Origin: DATFDN01 sp963762525
Lineage (GTDB): Bacteria; Pseudomonadota; Alphaproteobacteria; Acetobacterales; Acetobacteraceae
Assembly (NCBI GenBank): GCA_963762525.1
Contig: CAVXKT010000001.1
Span: forward strand, 62,001-126,000
DNA: 64,000 nucleotides
Direction of reading: 5' to 3'
Position 1 is the stretch's first letter. Every line of letters starts with the position of its first letter. Positions 16,036-24,099 of this stretch are shown piece after piece. The notes beneath the pieces were generated by a model. That model ran no database searches, was not told the origin of the DNA, and worked only from the letters and a program-made list of their open reading frames with translations. The position numbers were made by a program, and so were the translations under genes.

Positions 16036-16038
16036 GGG
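15983..16038. repeat. Palindromic repeat, family A, inside convergent gene ends
   Basis: CTCTCCCGC-aaac-GGAAGAGG is followed by TTCACCC and GGGTGAGGG, the same two building blocks found at 28651, 33841 and 59859. Here it lies within the last codons of both the lipoprotein and rlmN, giving each a Pro/Gly/Arg-rich tail. It may also act as a bidirectional terminator. Confidence 0.6.
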
Positions 16039-17187
16039 TGCCGGCCGCGTGCCCTCGGTGCGCAACTGCCCGCACGCGGCCAGGATGTCGCGCCCGCGCG
16101 GGCTGCGCACCGGGGCGGCGTAGCCGGCGTCCATGACGATCCGCGAAAAGCGGGCGATGGCGCCGGCGCCGCTGGTCTCGAAACGGCTGCCGGGCCATGG
16201 GTTGAACGGGATCAGGTTCACCTTGGCCGGAATGCCGGCAATCAGCCGCACCAGTTCGCGCGCCTCGGCCGGACTGTCGTTGACGCCCTTCAGCATCACG
16301 TATTCGAAGGTGATCCGCCGCGCGTTGGAGGCGCCCGGATAGCGCCGGCAGGCGGCGATCAGCTCGGCGATCGGATATTTGCGGTTGAGCGGCACCAATT
16401 CGTCGCGCAGCTCGTCGCGTACCGCGTGCAGCGACACCGCCAGATTGACGCCGAGCTCCGCCCCGGCGCGGTCCATCATCGGCACCACGCCCGCGGTGGA
16501 CAGCGTGATCCGCCGCCGCGACAAGGCGATGCCCTCGTTATCCATCACGATGCGCATCGCCTTGGCGACATTGGCGTAATTGTAAAGCGGCTCGCCCATG
16601 CCCATGAGCACGATCGTGGAAAGCAGGCGCGCTGTCTCGCCGCGCGGGCTCGGCCACTCGCCGTAAGCGTCGCGCGCCGCCATGAATTGCCCGACGATCT
16701 CCGCCGCCCCGAGATTGCGGGCCAGCCGCTGCGTGCCGGTGTGGCAGAACCGGCACGAGAGAGTGCAGCCGACCTGCGAGGAGATGCAGACCGCGCCCCG
16801 ATCCTCGATGCGGTCGGGAATATAGACCGTCTCCGCCGCCTGCCCATCGCGAAAGCGGAACAGGAATTTGCGCGTTGCGTCGGCTGATTCCTGCACCAGC
16901 GCCGCTTCCGGCCGCCCGACCACGAAACGCTCGGCAAGCCGCGCCTGCAACGGCCGCGCGATCGAGGACATGCGCGAGAAATCCGTCGCGCCCTGGTTGT
17001 AGATCCAGTGCCAGAGCTGGCGGGCGCGGAACGGCGCCTCTCCGATCGCCGCCACCTCCGCCGCCAGCTCGGCGCGCGAGAGGCCGACCAGATCGCGCCG
17101 CCCGTCGGCGAGCTGCACCGCCGGCGGGTCGAACAGTGCCGACTTGGCGAGGATGCGCGTCCGTTCGGTCTCGGTCAGATCCAGCAT
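16012..17187 (-). CDS. rlmN: Dual-specificity RNA methyltransferase RlmN
   Basis: RlmN is a radical-SAM enzyme that makes 2-methyladenosine in 23S rRNA (A2503) and in some tRNAs. The 391-residue protein has the radical-SAM cluster motif CTLSCRFC after the conserved AVCISSQVG, whose Cys is the second methyl-carrying residue of the family. It also has FRARQLWHWIYNQGATDF and GMGEPLYNYANV, and the C-terminal catalytic Cys in GRDILAACGQL. The tail after that (TEGTRPAPSPAGPEG) comes from the palindromic repeat and is not family sequence. It is transcribed downstream of the IalB-like gene, one base after its stop. Confidence 0.95.
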   Translation of the reverse strand: MLDLTETERTRILAKSALFDPPAVQLADGRRDLVGLSRAELAAEVAAIGEAPFRARQLWHWIYNQGATDFSRMSSIARPLQARLAERFVVGRPEAALVQESADATRKFLFRFRDGQAAETVYIPDRIEDRGAVCISSQVGCTLSCRFCHTGTQRLARNLGAAEIVGQFMAARDAYGEWPSPRGETARLLSTIVLMGMGEPLYNYANVAKAMRIVMDNEGIALSRRRITLSTAGVVPMMDRAGAELGVNLAVSLHAVRDELRDELVPLNRKYPIAELIAACRRYPGASNARRITFEYVMLKGVNDSPAEARELVRLIAGIPAKVNLIPFNPWPGSRFETSGAGAIARFSRIVMDAGYAAPVRSPRGRDILAACGQLRTEGTRPAPSPAGPEG

Positions 17188-17188
17188 T

Positions 17189-17716
17189 TCAGCGCGCCGG
17201 GCAGGCCTTGACGATCGCCTCCCGGGCCGGACCGAAGCCTTGCAGGCTGAAGCTGTCGGTCACGCTCGGGGCGCGCGTTCCCGGGCCGCGTGCGATCGCC
17301 TCGCCGCCGTGACGCAGCGCCGAAACCGCAGCCTTGTCGTCGCGGGCGTAGGCGTTGGCGCCGGCGGATATGAACTCGAGCCCGGTCCGGCCGACCTGGA
17401 CGATGATGGTGTCGCCCTTCTTGTAGCGGTCGGGAGCGGTGATCGCGACCTCCTCTTGCCCGCCGGGCCGCTCCGTCGTCGTCAGCATCGGCGCGGTGCC
17501 GAACGCGGGCGGCAACACGGATTTGGCGCGGGTGAAGGCGTAGCATACGGTCTGGCCATCGCGTTCATACCGCGCCGCCGTCCAGTCGGCGAAACTGCCG
17601 AGCTCCACGGGACCGGCGGTTTCGCCGGTGCCGGCGTTGCGGTGACGAGGCGCGGCGATGGCGGACGCCGCGCCGGCGGCAAGCGCGGCTGCGAAAATCA
17701 ACGGACCGAGGCGCAT
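17189..17716 (-). CDS. Invasion-associated locus B (IalB)-like periplasmic protein
   Basis: About 175 residues with a signal peptide (MRLGPLIFAAALAAGAASAIA) and the IalB fold pattern: FADWTAARYERDGQTVCYAF, a central VAITAPDRYKKGDTIIVQVG, and a C-terminal GFGPAREAIVKACPA. IalB-family proteins are widespread periplasmic proteins of Alphaproteobacteria, named for Bartonella but with no settled biochemical role. A GTG nine bases further upstream is an alternative start. The two cysteines could form a disulfide. Confidence 0.8.
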   Translation of the reverse strand: MRLGPLIFAAALAAGAASAIAAPRHRNAGTGETAGPVELGSFADWTAARYERDGQTVCYAFTRAKSVLPPAFGTAPMLTTTERPGGQEEVAITAPDRYKKGDTIIVQVGRTGLEFISAGANAYARDDKAAVSALRHGGEAIARGPGTRAPSVTDSFSLQGFGPAREAIVKACPAR

Positions 17717-17817
17717 GGGCGACACATACGGCGCGCCATCGCCGCCAACAAGGCACGCGTGGTGCGGTGATACGCCACGTCGCCCGGGTTCTGCGGGGTT
17801 GGCACCGCAACGTGCGG

Positions 17818-18084
17818 TCAGGCGACGAACAGCTTCACGAACAATCCCGCGACCATCGCCACGGTGGCAAGCGAGAGAGTGAGGTTCGCCCCGACGAGTA
17901 ACTGCAGCGCGGTGACCTTGCCCGCCAGGACCGTCGTCTTCGCCTCCAACCCCGTGAGCCGTGCCTCGATCCGGTTAAAGCGGTCGTCATAGTTTGCGAG
18001 CACCTCGGCCGCCCGGCGGGACTTGTCCTCGTCCGCACCGGCGTCACGCAGCGCGTCATAGACCTCGGTGATCATCGTCGTCAT
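17818..18084 (-). CDS. Small coiled-coil membrane protein, 88 aa
   Basis: An ATG with GGAGGAG upstream opens an 88-residue protein. Residues 1-60 are helical with heptad-like repeats (NRIEARLTGLEAKTTVLAG), and residues 62-86 form a single C-terminal membrane helix (LTLSLATVAMVAGLFVKLF). The layout resembles small DUF1640-like or haemolysin-XhlA-like coiled-coil anchors, but the family is not certain. It stands alone between rlmN/IalB and the GGT-like gene. Confidence 0.7.
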   Translation of the reverse strand: MTTMITEVYDALRDAGADEDKSRRAAEVLANYDDRFNRIEARLTGLEAKTTVLAGKVTALQLLVGANLTLSLATVAMVAGLFVKLFVA

Positions 18085-18200
18085 GCGTTCTCCTCCCCGA
18101 TATGGGGCGCCGCTCCGGGATTATAGCGATGAAGGCGCGTGTTGCCGCGATTCTGGAAGCCGTCTATGGCCTGCGGGCTTTCGGAACAGAGGAGTGCGGC

Positions 18201-19650
18201 GTGCGAGGCGCATCGCGGAACCCGAAAATGCTGCGCTTCGCCGCCCTGCTCGGTGCCGGCCTTCTCGCCGGTTGCAGCGCCGTCGATGTCGTCAGCGGCC
18301 CGCTCACAGGTGGCGGCGGGCCGCCCGAGGGCACGCCCGGGCACGTGGCGGGGTTTCTCGGCGCCGTGGTCGCCGACGAGCCGCAGGCGGCGCTGGTCGG
18401 GCGACAGGCGCTTTCGTCGGGCGGCAATGCGGCCGATGCCGCCGTCGCGGTGGCGAGCACGCTCGCCGTCACCCTGCCCTCGCGCGCCGGGCTGGGGGGA
18501 GGTGGCGCCTGCATCGCTTATAAGCCGGGCCGCAACTCCCCGAACAAGGGGGTGGCGGAGGCGGACATCTTCGTGCCGCTGGCGCCGGCTACTCCGCCGA
18601 GCAGCGCCGACCGTCCGGCCGCGATCCCGATGTTCGCCCGCGGCCTCTACCTGCTGCACGCCCGTTACGGGCATCTGCCGTTCGAGGACATGCTGCGCCC
18701 TGCCCAGCAGCTCGCGGCGTCCGGCGCGGTGGCCTCGCGCGCCTTCGTCGATGACCTGCGGGTGGTGGCGGTTCCGCTGTTCGCCGACCCGCAGGCGCGC
18801 AGCGCATTCAGTCGGAACGGTACGCCGCTCGCCGTGGGGGACCGCTTCATCCAGCCGGCGCTCGCGGCGACGCTCGCGCAGCTGCGCAACGCCGGCGTCG
18901 GCGACTTTTACCAGGGGGCGCTGGCGGGGCGGATCGCGACGGCCTCGGCACTGGCTGGCGGACCGCTCACGCTTCGGCAGTTGTTCGGCGCGCTGCCGGT
19001 CTGGGCGGCGCCCGTCACCGTGGCCGACGGGCGCGTCTCGGTCGCTTTCCTGCCGCCGCCGGCCGACGGCGGACTGGCCGCCGCCGCGGCCTTCGAGGTG
19101 CTGCGGGCGAACCCGGCCGCACTCGACGAGGCCGCCGCGCGGGCGCGCGAAGTGGTCTCCGAGTGGCGCCGCTCGGGCGGCAACCGGGGCGCGCCGCTTT
19201 CGGCCGAAGCCCCCGACGTGGCGCTCGCACCGCTGCCCGCCACCACGACCTTCCTGACCCTGGACGCCGAGGGGGGCGCAGTGGCGTGCGCGCTGACGAT
19301 GGACAATCTGTTCGGAACGGGACGGATCGCGCCCGGGACTCGGCTTCCTGCTCGCCGCCTCTCCCCGCGATATTCCGCATCCGCTACTGGTTACCGGCGT
19401 CGCCTATGACCGCGGGGCGCAGACGTTTCGGGCCGCGGTCGGCGGTTCGGGCCAAGACGCCTCGGCGCTCGCCGGGGGCGCGGCGATGGCCAACGCGCTT
19501 CGCAGCGGGCGAGCGGAAGCCACGCCGGTTTCCGATCCGGGGCGGGCCAATGTCATCGTCTGCGCGCTCGGATTGCCGGGCGCGGAGCGGAGTTGCGCGG
19601 CGGCGACCGATCCGCGCGGCGCCGGGCTGGCGCTGGTGGGCGGCGGCTGA
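18201..19650 (+). CDS. Gamma-glutamyltransferase-like lipoprotein (one frameshift)
   Basis: A GTG at 18201 with GAGGAG upstream gives an N-terminus ending in the lipobox LLAGC. The body follows the GGT Ntn-hydrolase family: VVADEPQAALVGRQALSSGG, NAADAAVAVASTLAVTLPS, GLGGGGACIAY and GLYLLHARYGHLPFEDMLRP. The catalytic-Thr region is unusual: ATTTFLTLDAEGGAVACALT replaces the usual TTH-S-VVD block, so processing and activity are uncertain. One inserted base near 19335 breaks the frame; the tail ends GAGLALVGGG. At about 480 residues it is shorter than classical GGT (about 580). The aminotransferase start follows two bases later. Confidence 0.75.
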
Positions 19651-19651
19651 G

Positions 19652-20806
19652 GTGCTGAAGGTCGGGCGCGGGGCGGCGGCGCCGCCCTTCATCGTGATGG
19701 ACGTGATCGCGCGCGCCAACGCGCGCGCCGCGGCGCTGCCGCCGGGCGCCCCCGGCGTGATTCGCATGGAGGTGGGCCAGCCGGGCACGGCGGCGCCGGC
19801 CGGCGCGCGTGCGAGCGCCGTCGCCGCGCTCAACGCGGGCGAGCCGATGGGCTACACCGAGGCGCTGGGCCGACGCAGCCTGCGCGCCCGCATCGCCCAC
19901 CACTACCGCGAGTGGTACGGGCTGGAGGTGGCCCCGGCGCGGGTCGCCGTCACGGTGGGCGCGTCGGGCGCCTTCCCGTTGGCCTTTCTCGCCGCCTTCG
20001 ATCCGGGCGATCGCGTCGCGATGGCGGCGCCGTTCTACCCGCCCTACGTCAACATCCTGACCGCGCTCGGCTTCCGGCCGGTGATGCTGGAGACGGGGCC
20101 GGAGACGCGGTTCCAGCCGACGGTCGAGTTGCTGGGACGGCTCGACCCGCCGCCGGACGGGCTGATCGTCGCCAGCCCCTGCAATCCGGCGGGCACCATG
20201 CTGCACCCGGGCGAGCTCGCCGCCATCGCCGGCTGGTGTGCCGCGGCCGGCGTGCGGCTGATTAGTGACGAGATCTATCACGGGCTAAACTACGACAGCC
20301 CGCTCGCCACCGCCGCCGCCTTCCCCGATGCCGTGGTGGTCAACAGCTTCTCCAAATACTTCAGCATGACCGGCTGGCGGATCGGCTGGCTGGTGCTGCC
20401 CGAGGCGCTGATGCGCCCGGTCGAGTGTCTGGCGCAGAATTTGTTCATCAGCGCCCCGCACGTCTCGCAGATCGCCGCCGAGGCCGCGTTCGACTGCGGC
20501 CCGGAGCTGGGCGAGAACGTCGCCCGCTATCGCCGCTCCCGCGACCGGCTGACGACGGCGTTGCCCGGCGCCGGCTTCCGCCTTCCAAGCCCGGCCGAGG
20601 GCGCCTTTTACCTCTACGCCGACGTCACCGAGCGATCGAACGACAGCACCGCGCTCTGCGCGCGGCTGCTGGCCGAGGCCGGGATCGCCGCCTCCCCGGG
20701 CGTCGATTTCGACCGCACGCGCGGCGCTCGCTTCGTGCGCTTCAGCTACTGCGGCCCCGAGGCGGACATGGAGGAGGCGGCGCGGCGGCTGGCGGCGTGG
20801 CGTTAG
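19652..20806 (+). CDS. PLP-dependent class I/II aminotransferase
   Basis: A 384-residue fold-type I aminotransferase. Features are VIRMEVGQPGTAAPAGA, YTEALGRRSLRARIA, TVGASGAFPLAFLAAFDPGD, SPCNPAGTMLHPGELAA, the Asp/Tyr cofactor residues in LISDEIYHGLNYD, the Schiff-base lysine in NSFSKYFSMTGWRIGW, and FVRFSYCGP. It resembles aspartate or aromatic aminotransferase-like enzymes; the amino donor is not predictable. GTG at 19652, two bases after the GGT-like stop, keeps the family's usual N-terminus; ATG 19697 would remove 15 residues. Close spacing suggests it is co-transcribed with the GGT-like gene. Confidence 0.9.
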   Translation: MLKVGRGAAAPPFIVMDVIARANARAAALPPGAPGVIRMEVGQPGTAAPAGARASAVAALNAGEPMGYTEALGRRSLRARIAHHYREWYGLEVAPARVAVTVGASGAFPLAFLAAFDPGDRVAMAAPFYPPYVNILTALGFRPVMLETGPETRFQPTVELLGRLDPPPDGLIVASPCNPAGTMLHPGELAAIAGWCAAAGVRLISDEIYHGLNYDSPLATAAAFPDAVVVNSFSKYFSMTGWRIGWLVLPEALMRPVECLAQNLFISAPHVSQIAAEAAFDCGPELGENVARYRRSRDRLTTALPGAGFRLPSPAEGAFYLYADVTERSNDSTALCARLLAEAGIAASPGVDFDRTRGARFVRFSYCGPEADMEEAARRLAAWR

Positions 20807-20969
20807 TGACGGCAGGCCCGGTCCGAACGATGCGCCCGGCCGAAAATCGAAGCCGACAGCATGTCGCACCCGGTTTTTTTGCGCGGCCGATGCGTTAGCC
20901 GCTTGCAATAAGGAGATTGCCGATTTAGCTGTCCTCCAGCTGACCAAAATGTCACCCGGGAGCAATCCA

Positions 20970-21644
20970 GTGCGTCGCACGGTTCTTGTCGCCGCTTCCC
21001 TCGCTCTCCTGTCGGGCACCACGGCCGGGGCGACTACCATTACGCAGCATCTCGACACCGGTCTGTTGAAAACCGATCTGGCCGGGGTTCCGCTTGATCT
21101 GAACCTGTTTGATTCGGCCCTGGGCACGCTCACCGGCGTCACCTTCGGCGCGACCGGCCGCATGACCGCCAACGGCAATGTCACCAACACCGCCCACCAA
21201 GCTCAAAGCTTCAACGTGGTTGAGGATGTGGCGCTCTCCTTCACCGACGGCGGCGGGCCTCTCGATCCCATGCTGGGCACCCTCAACATCGATCCGGCCG
21301 CGAGCCAAAGATACACCGCTGTCGCGCCGGGCGTGCCGAATCCGTTCGGCCCATATGACGTGTCCACGACGCCGACGGTGATTACCGGGCCATTGGCCGC
21401 GTTCGAGCGGGCGCACGGCGGCACCGACCGGATCGCCGTGTCGACGCTGACCGGCACCACGGTGCGCGGCGGGGGCGGAAATGTGGCGAGCCAGATCAAC
21501 ACCCTGGCGCAAGGGCTGATCGACGTGACCTACACCTACACGCCGAATGTGCGGCCGGTCCCCGAACCGATGTCGCTGGCAATGCTGGGCCCGGCTCTGG
21601 TCGGGCTCGCCGGCGTTCGCCGTCGGGCCCGGGGTCGTCCGTAG
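20970..21644 (+). CDS. PEP-CTERM sorting domain protein (choice-of-anchor E type)
   Basis: A secreted protein of about 224 residues. The GTG at 20970 has GGGAG seven bases upstream; an in-frame ATG at 20949 is weaker. A signal peptide (VRRTVLVAASLALLSGTTAG) is followed by a beta-rich domain (ITQHLDTGLLKTDLAGVPLD, LTGVTFGATGRMTANGNV) and a C-terminal PEP-CTERM signal: VPEPMSLAMLGPALVGLAG then RRRARGR. Such proteins are handled by exosortase and usually belong to biofilm-forming cells with extracellular polysaccharide. No exosortase gene is in the window. Confidence 0.85.
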   Translation: MRRTVLVAASLALLSGTTAGATTITQHLDTGLLKTDLAGVPLDLNLFDSALGTLTGVTFGATGRMTANGNVTNTAHQAQSFNVVEDVALSFTDGGGPLDPMLGTLNIDPAASQRYTAVAPGVPNPFGPYDVSTTPTVITGPLAAFERAHGGTDRIAVSTLTGTTVRGGGGNVASQINTLAQGLIDVTYTYTPNVRPVPEPMSLAMLGPALVGLAGVRRRARGRP

Positions 21645-21729
21645 CCGCCGAACTCTCCCGGCAAGCGGCCGGGCGAAGCGGCCGTCCGCACCACAGTCAC
21701 CCGGAAACCCGCTCCGGCGAGGCTGTGTT

Positions 21730-22579
21730 ATGTTCAACCGCATGATCACCGGTCGCGCCAGCGTCATCGCCCATCTCGGCTACCCGACGACGTCGTTCAA
21801 GGCGCCGATGATCTACAATCCGTGGTTCGAAGCCCGGGGGATCGATGCCGTCGTGGTGCCGCTCGGGGTGCGGGCGGAGGATTACGAGGCTTTGTTCCGA
21901 CCGCTGTTTCGCATCACCACGATGCACGGCGCGCTGGTGACGATGCCGCACAAGCTGACGACGACGCGGTTGGTGGACGAGCTGACCACGAGCGCCAAGA
22001 TCGCCGGATCGTGCAACGCGGTGGTGAAGCGGGCGGACGGATCGCTGCTGGGCGACATGTTCGACGGCGCCGGCTTCGTGCGCGGGGTAGAGCGCAAGGG
22101 ACGGCGGATTGCGGGTGCGCGAGCGTTGGTGGTCGGCGCCGGCGGTGTCGGCTCGGCGATCGCCGCCTCGCTCGCTGCCGCCGGAGCCGGGCTGCTCACT
22201 CTCTACGACGTCAACCGCGGCGTCCGCGGACGCGCTGGCGGAGCGATTGAGCCTGCATTATCCGACGCTCTCGGTGCGCACGGGCTCCGATGACCCGGCC
22301 GGTCAGGATATCGTGGTGAACGCGACGCCGATCGGCATGAACGAGGGAGACGCGCTGCCGGTGGACATCGAACGCGTGGCGCCGGGCACTTTCGTGGGCG
22401 AGGTGGTGATGAAGGAGGAGTTCACGCCGCTGCTCCGCGCCGCCCGCGCGAAGGGGTGCCCGGTGCAGGTGGGCACCGACATGCTGTTCGAGATGATTCC
22501 CGCCTATCTCGAATTCTTCGGCTTCGGGCCAGCCACGCCGGAGCAGCTGCGCGCGCTCGCCCGGTTGAGCTACGGATGA
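21730..22579 (+). CDS. Shikimate dehydrogenase-like oxidoreductase (one frameshift)
   Basis: The 282-residue protein has the AroE fold. The catalytic Lys is in TMPHKLTTTRLVDE and the Asp in GDMFDGAGFVRGVE; the NADP-binding Rossmann motif is VVGAGGVGSAIAASLAAAG, and NATPIGMNEGD is conserved. One G inserted near 22220 breaks the frame; after it, SADALAERLSLHYPTL continues the domain. The substrate loop reads GYPTTSFKAPMIYN where true AroE has SxS before Pro, so both shikimate-binding serines are replaced. It is therefore probably an AroE paralogue acting on another hydroxy acid rather than the biosynthetic enzyme. Confidence 0.8.
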
Positions 22580-22840
22580 TCCGATCCCCTCCGGCGACCG
22601 GGTGGCCAGGGCCGCCCTCGTCAATGGCTTGGAGAGTAACCGACAAGCCTCCCCCATGCGGCACGGTGTCGGTCGTAAGCCGACGTACCCCGGGCACCCA
22701 TCCTCGCAGGCGGGAAGGATTGTTGGCAGCGGCGTCGCTGTTGCAGATGACCAAGGAAGTCGGCCGTCGTGGCCGTTGAGATCAGGGGAGCCTGATCCCG
22801 AACCGGGAAACTCCCTATCCCGACCGGCGTTGTCGCGCCG

Positions 22841-23713
22841 ATGAAGGCCGCTTTGCCCGTCGCAGTCGTCGTTGCCTTGGGCTTGACCTTCCCGGCCAGC
22901 GCCGCCGTCGATTGGCAGACGGCCTGCGCCACGGTGGGCGATTTCGCCGGCCTCGTCGCGGCGGAGCGAGACCAGAAACGGCCGGAGCGAGCGGCCACGG
23001 CGACGGCTCGGCGCATCCTCGGCCGTCCGCCGATCCTGACGCGCGAAGTCGGCGCCGAGATCACCCGCCAAGTTTACCGCACGCCCGATCTGTCGCCCGA
23101 GCAGGAGACGGCCACCATGCGGTCGAAATGCCTGGCCCCGACCGATACGACGCCGGCCGCGAAGCCGGCACCGATCCCGCCCCCACCTCCGATGAAAATC
23201 GCGGCCAACCCGGTCAAGGTTCTCGCCCCGATCGAACTCCACACCGGAGAAAACCGTATTCCGAATTTCACTCCCGACGGCCGCGACGGCGCGATCACCC
23301 TGACCTGGCAGGACGACGGAGAAGGGCGCGGGCACGACGTGTTCACCGTCGCCATCCCGGACGCGGGTCCGGTGGGCGTGGCGGGCGGCGACGCCATCAC
23401 CGATGACCCGGGCAACGATCGTGACATGCGCCGCAGCGTGCGCTTCGCGAGAGGGCAGGTGGACGGCGCAAACACTACGCTGCTGCTGATCGCCGACCGC
23501 CAGCCCGGAGGCGGGCCGACGCCGACCCGCTACCGCGTCTATCAACTGGTCCGCCAAGGCGGCCGCGACTGGTTCGCCCCGTTGGAAAACGAACCCATGC
23601 TTGCGAGCTTCTGCAACGCCGACATGGCGCTCAGCATCGCCTCGGGCCTGCCGCTGCGCGCTTCGTATCGCGGACCGCGCACGGCGAACGGCTGCCCGGA
23701 ATCACCCGAATAA
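22841..23713 (+). CDS. Secreted protein of unknown function, 290 aa
   Basis: Residues 1-22 form a signal peptide ending FPASAA. A helical segment (30-90) is followed by a proline-rich linker (PAPIPPPPPMK) and a beta-rich C-terminal domain (AITLTWQDDGEGRGHDVFTV, TTLLLIADRQPGG, YRVYQLVRQGGRDWFAPLE). Four cysteines are visible in the mature part (ACATV, SKCLA, FCNAD and NGCPE), allowing disulfides. No family is recognised. The RlpA-like gene follows after 15 bases, so the two may be co-transcribed. Confidence 0.7.
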   Translation: MKAALPVAVVVALGLTFPASAAVDWQTACATVGDFAGLVAAERDQKRPERAATATARRILGRPPILTREVGAEITRQVYRTPDLSPEQETATMRSKCLAPTDTTPAAKPAPIPPPPPMKIAANPVKVLAPIELHTGENRIPNFTPDGRDGAITLTWQDDGEGRGHDVFTVAIPDAGPVGVAGGDAITDDPGNDRDMRRSVRFARGQVDGANTTLLLIADRQPGGGPTPTRYRVYQLVRQGGRDWFAPLENEPMLASFCNADMALSIASGLPLRASYRGPRTANGCPESPE

Positions 23714-23728
23714 AAAGGAGGTATTCAG

Positions 23729-24082
23729 ATGGTCCGAATCATCGCGACGGCTGCGTTGCTGCTGCTCCCGTTCCTCGCGCACGCCGCAACCCGGGAGGGC
23801 GAGGCGTCCTATTTCAACGGCGGGCAGAGCGGCCACTCGACGACCGCGAGCGGCTCAGCGGTATCTCCGGACAGCAACACGGCGGCCTCGCGCACGCTGC
23901 CGCTCGGCAGCGAGGCCAAAGTCACCAATCAGCGAACCGGCCAATCAACGGACGTGAAGATTACCGATCGCGGGCCGACCCGGCATGACCGCGTGATCGA
24001 CGTCTCAAAGAAGGCGGCCGGCGAGATCGGCATGACCAAATCCGGAACCGCTCCCGTTACGGTGCAGCCCGCCAAACCCTGA
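23729..24082 (+). CDS. RlpA-like double-psi beta-barrel periplasmic protein
   Basis: 117 residues with a signal peptide (MVRIIATAALLLLPFLAHA) and a single double-psi beta-barrel: EGEASYFNGGQSGHSTTASG, AASRTLPLGSEAKVTNQRTG and the signature VKITDRGPTRHDRVIDVSKK. RlpA proteins bind or cleave denuded peptidoglycan glycan strands at the septum. Here the SPOR domain of full-length RlpA is absent, so only the catalytic-type barrel remains. The expected His is altered in part of the active-site region, so activity is uncertain. AAAGGAGGT is an excellent RBS. Confidence 0.82.
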   Translation: MVRIIATAALLLLPFLAHAATREGEASYFNGGQSGHSTTASGSAVSPDSNTAASRTLPLGSEAKVTNQRTGQSTDVKITDRGPTRHDRVIDVSKKAAGEIGMTKSGTAPVTVQPAKP

Positions 24083-24099
24083 TTCCGGCCACGCGCCGC

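Noticed and set aside
22580..22840. Possible gene or riboswitch between the AroE-like gene and the next gene
   Set aside because: No start with a ribosome site, no domain and no clear conserved structure could be seen in these 260 bases.
22211..23557. 448-codon minus-strand open frame
   Set aside because: It lies antisense to the AroE-like gene end and the secreted protein; both plus-strand genes have signal or family features and this one has none.
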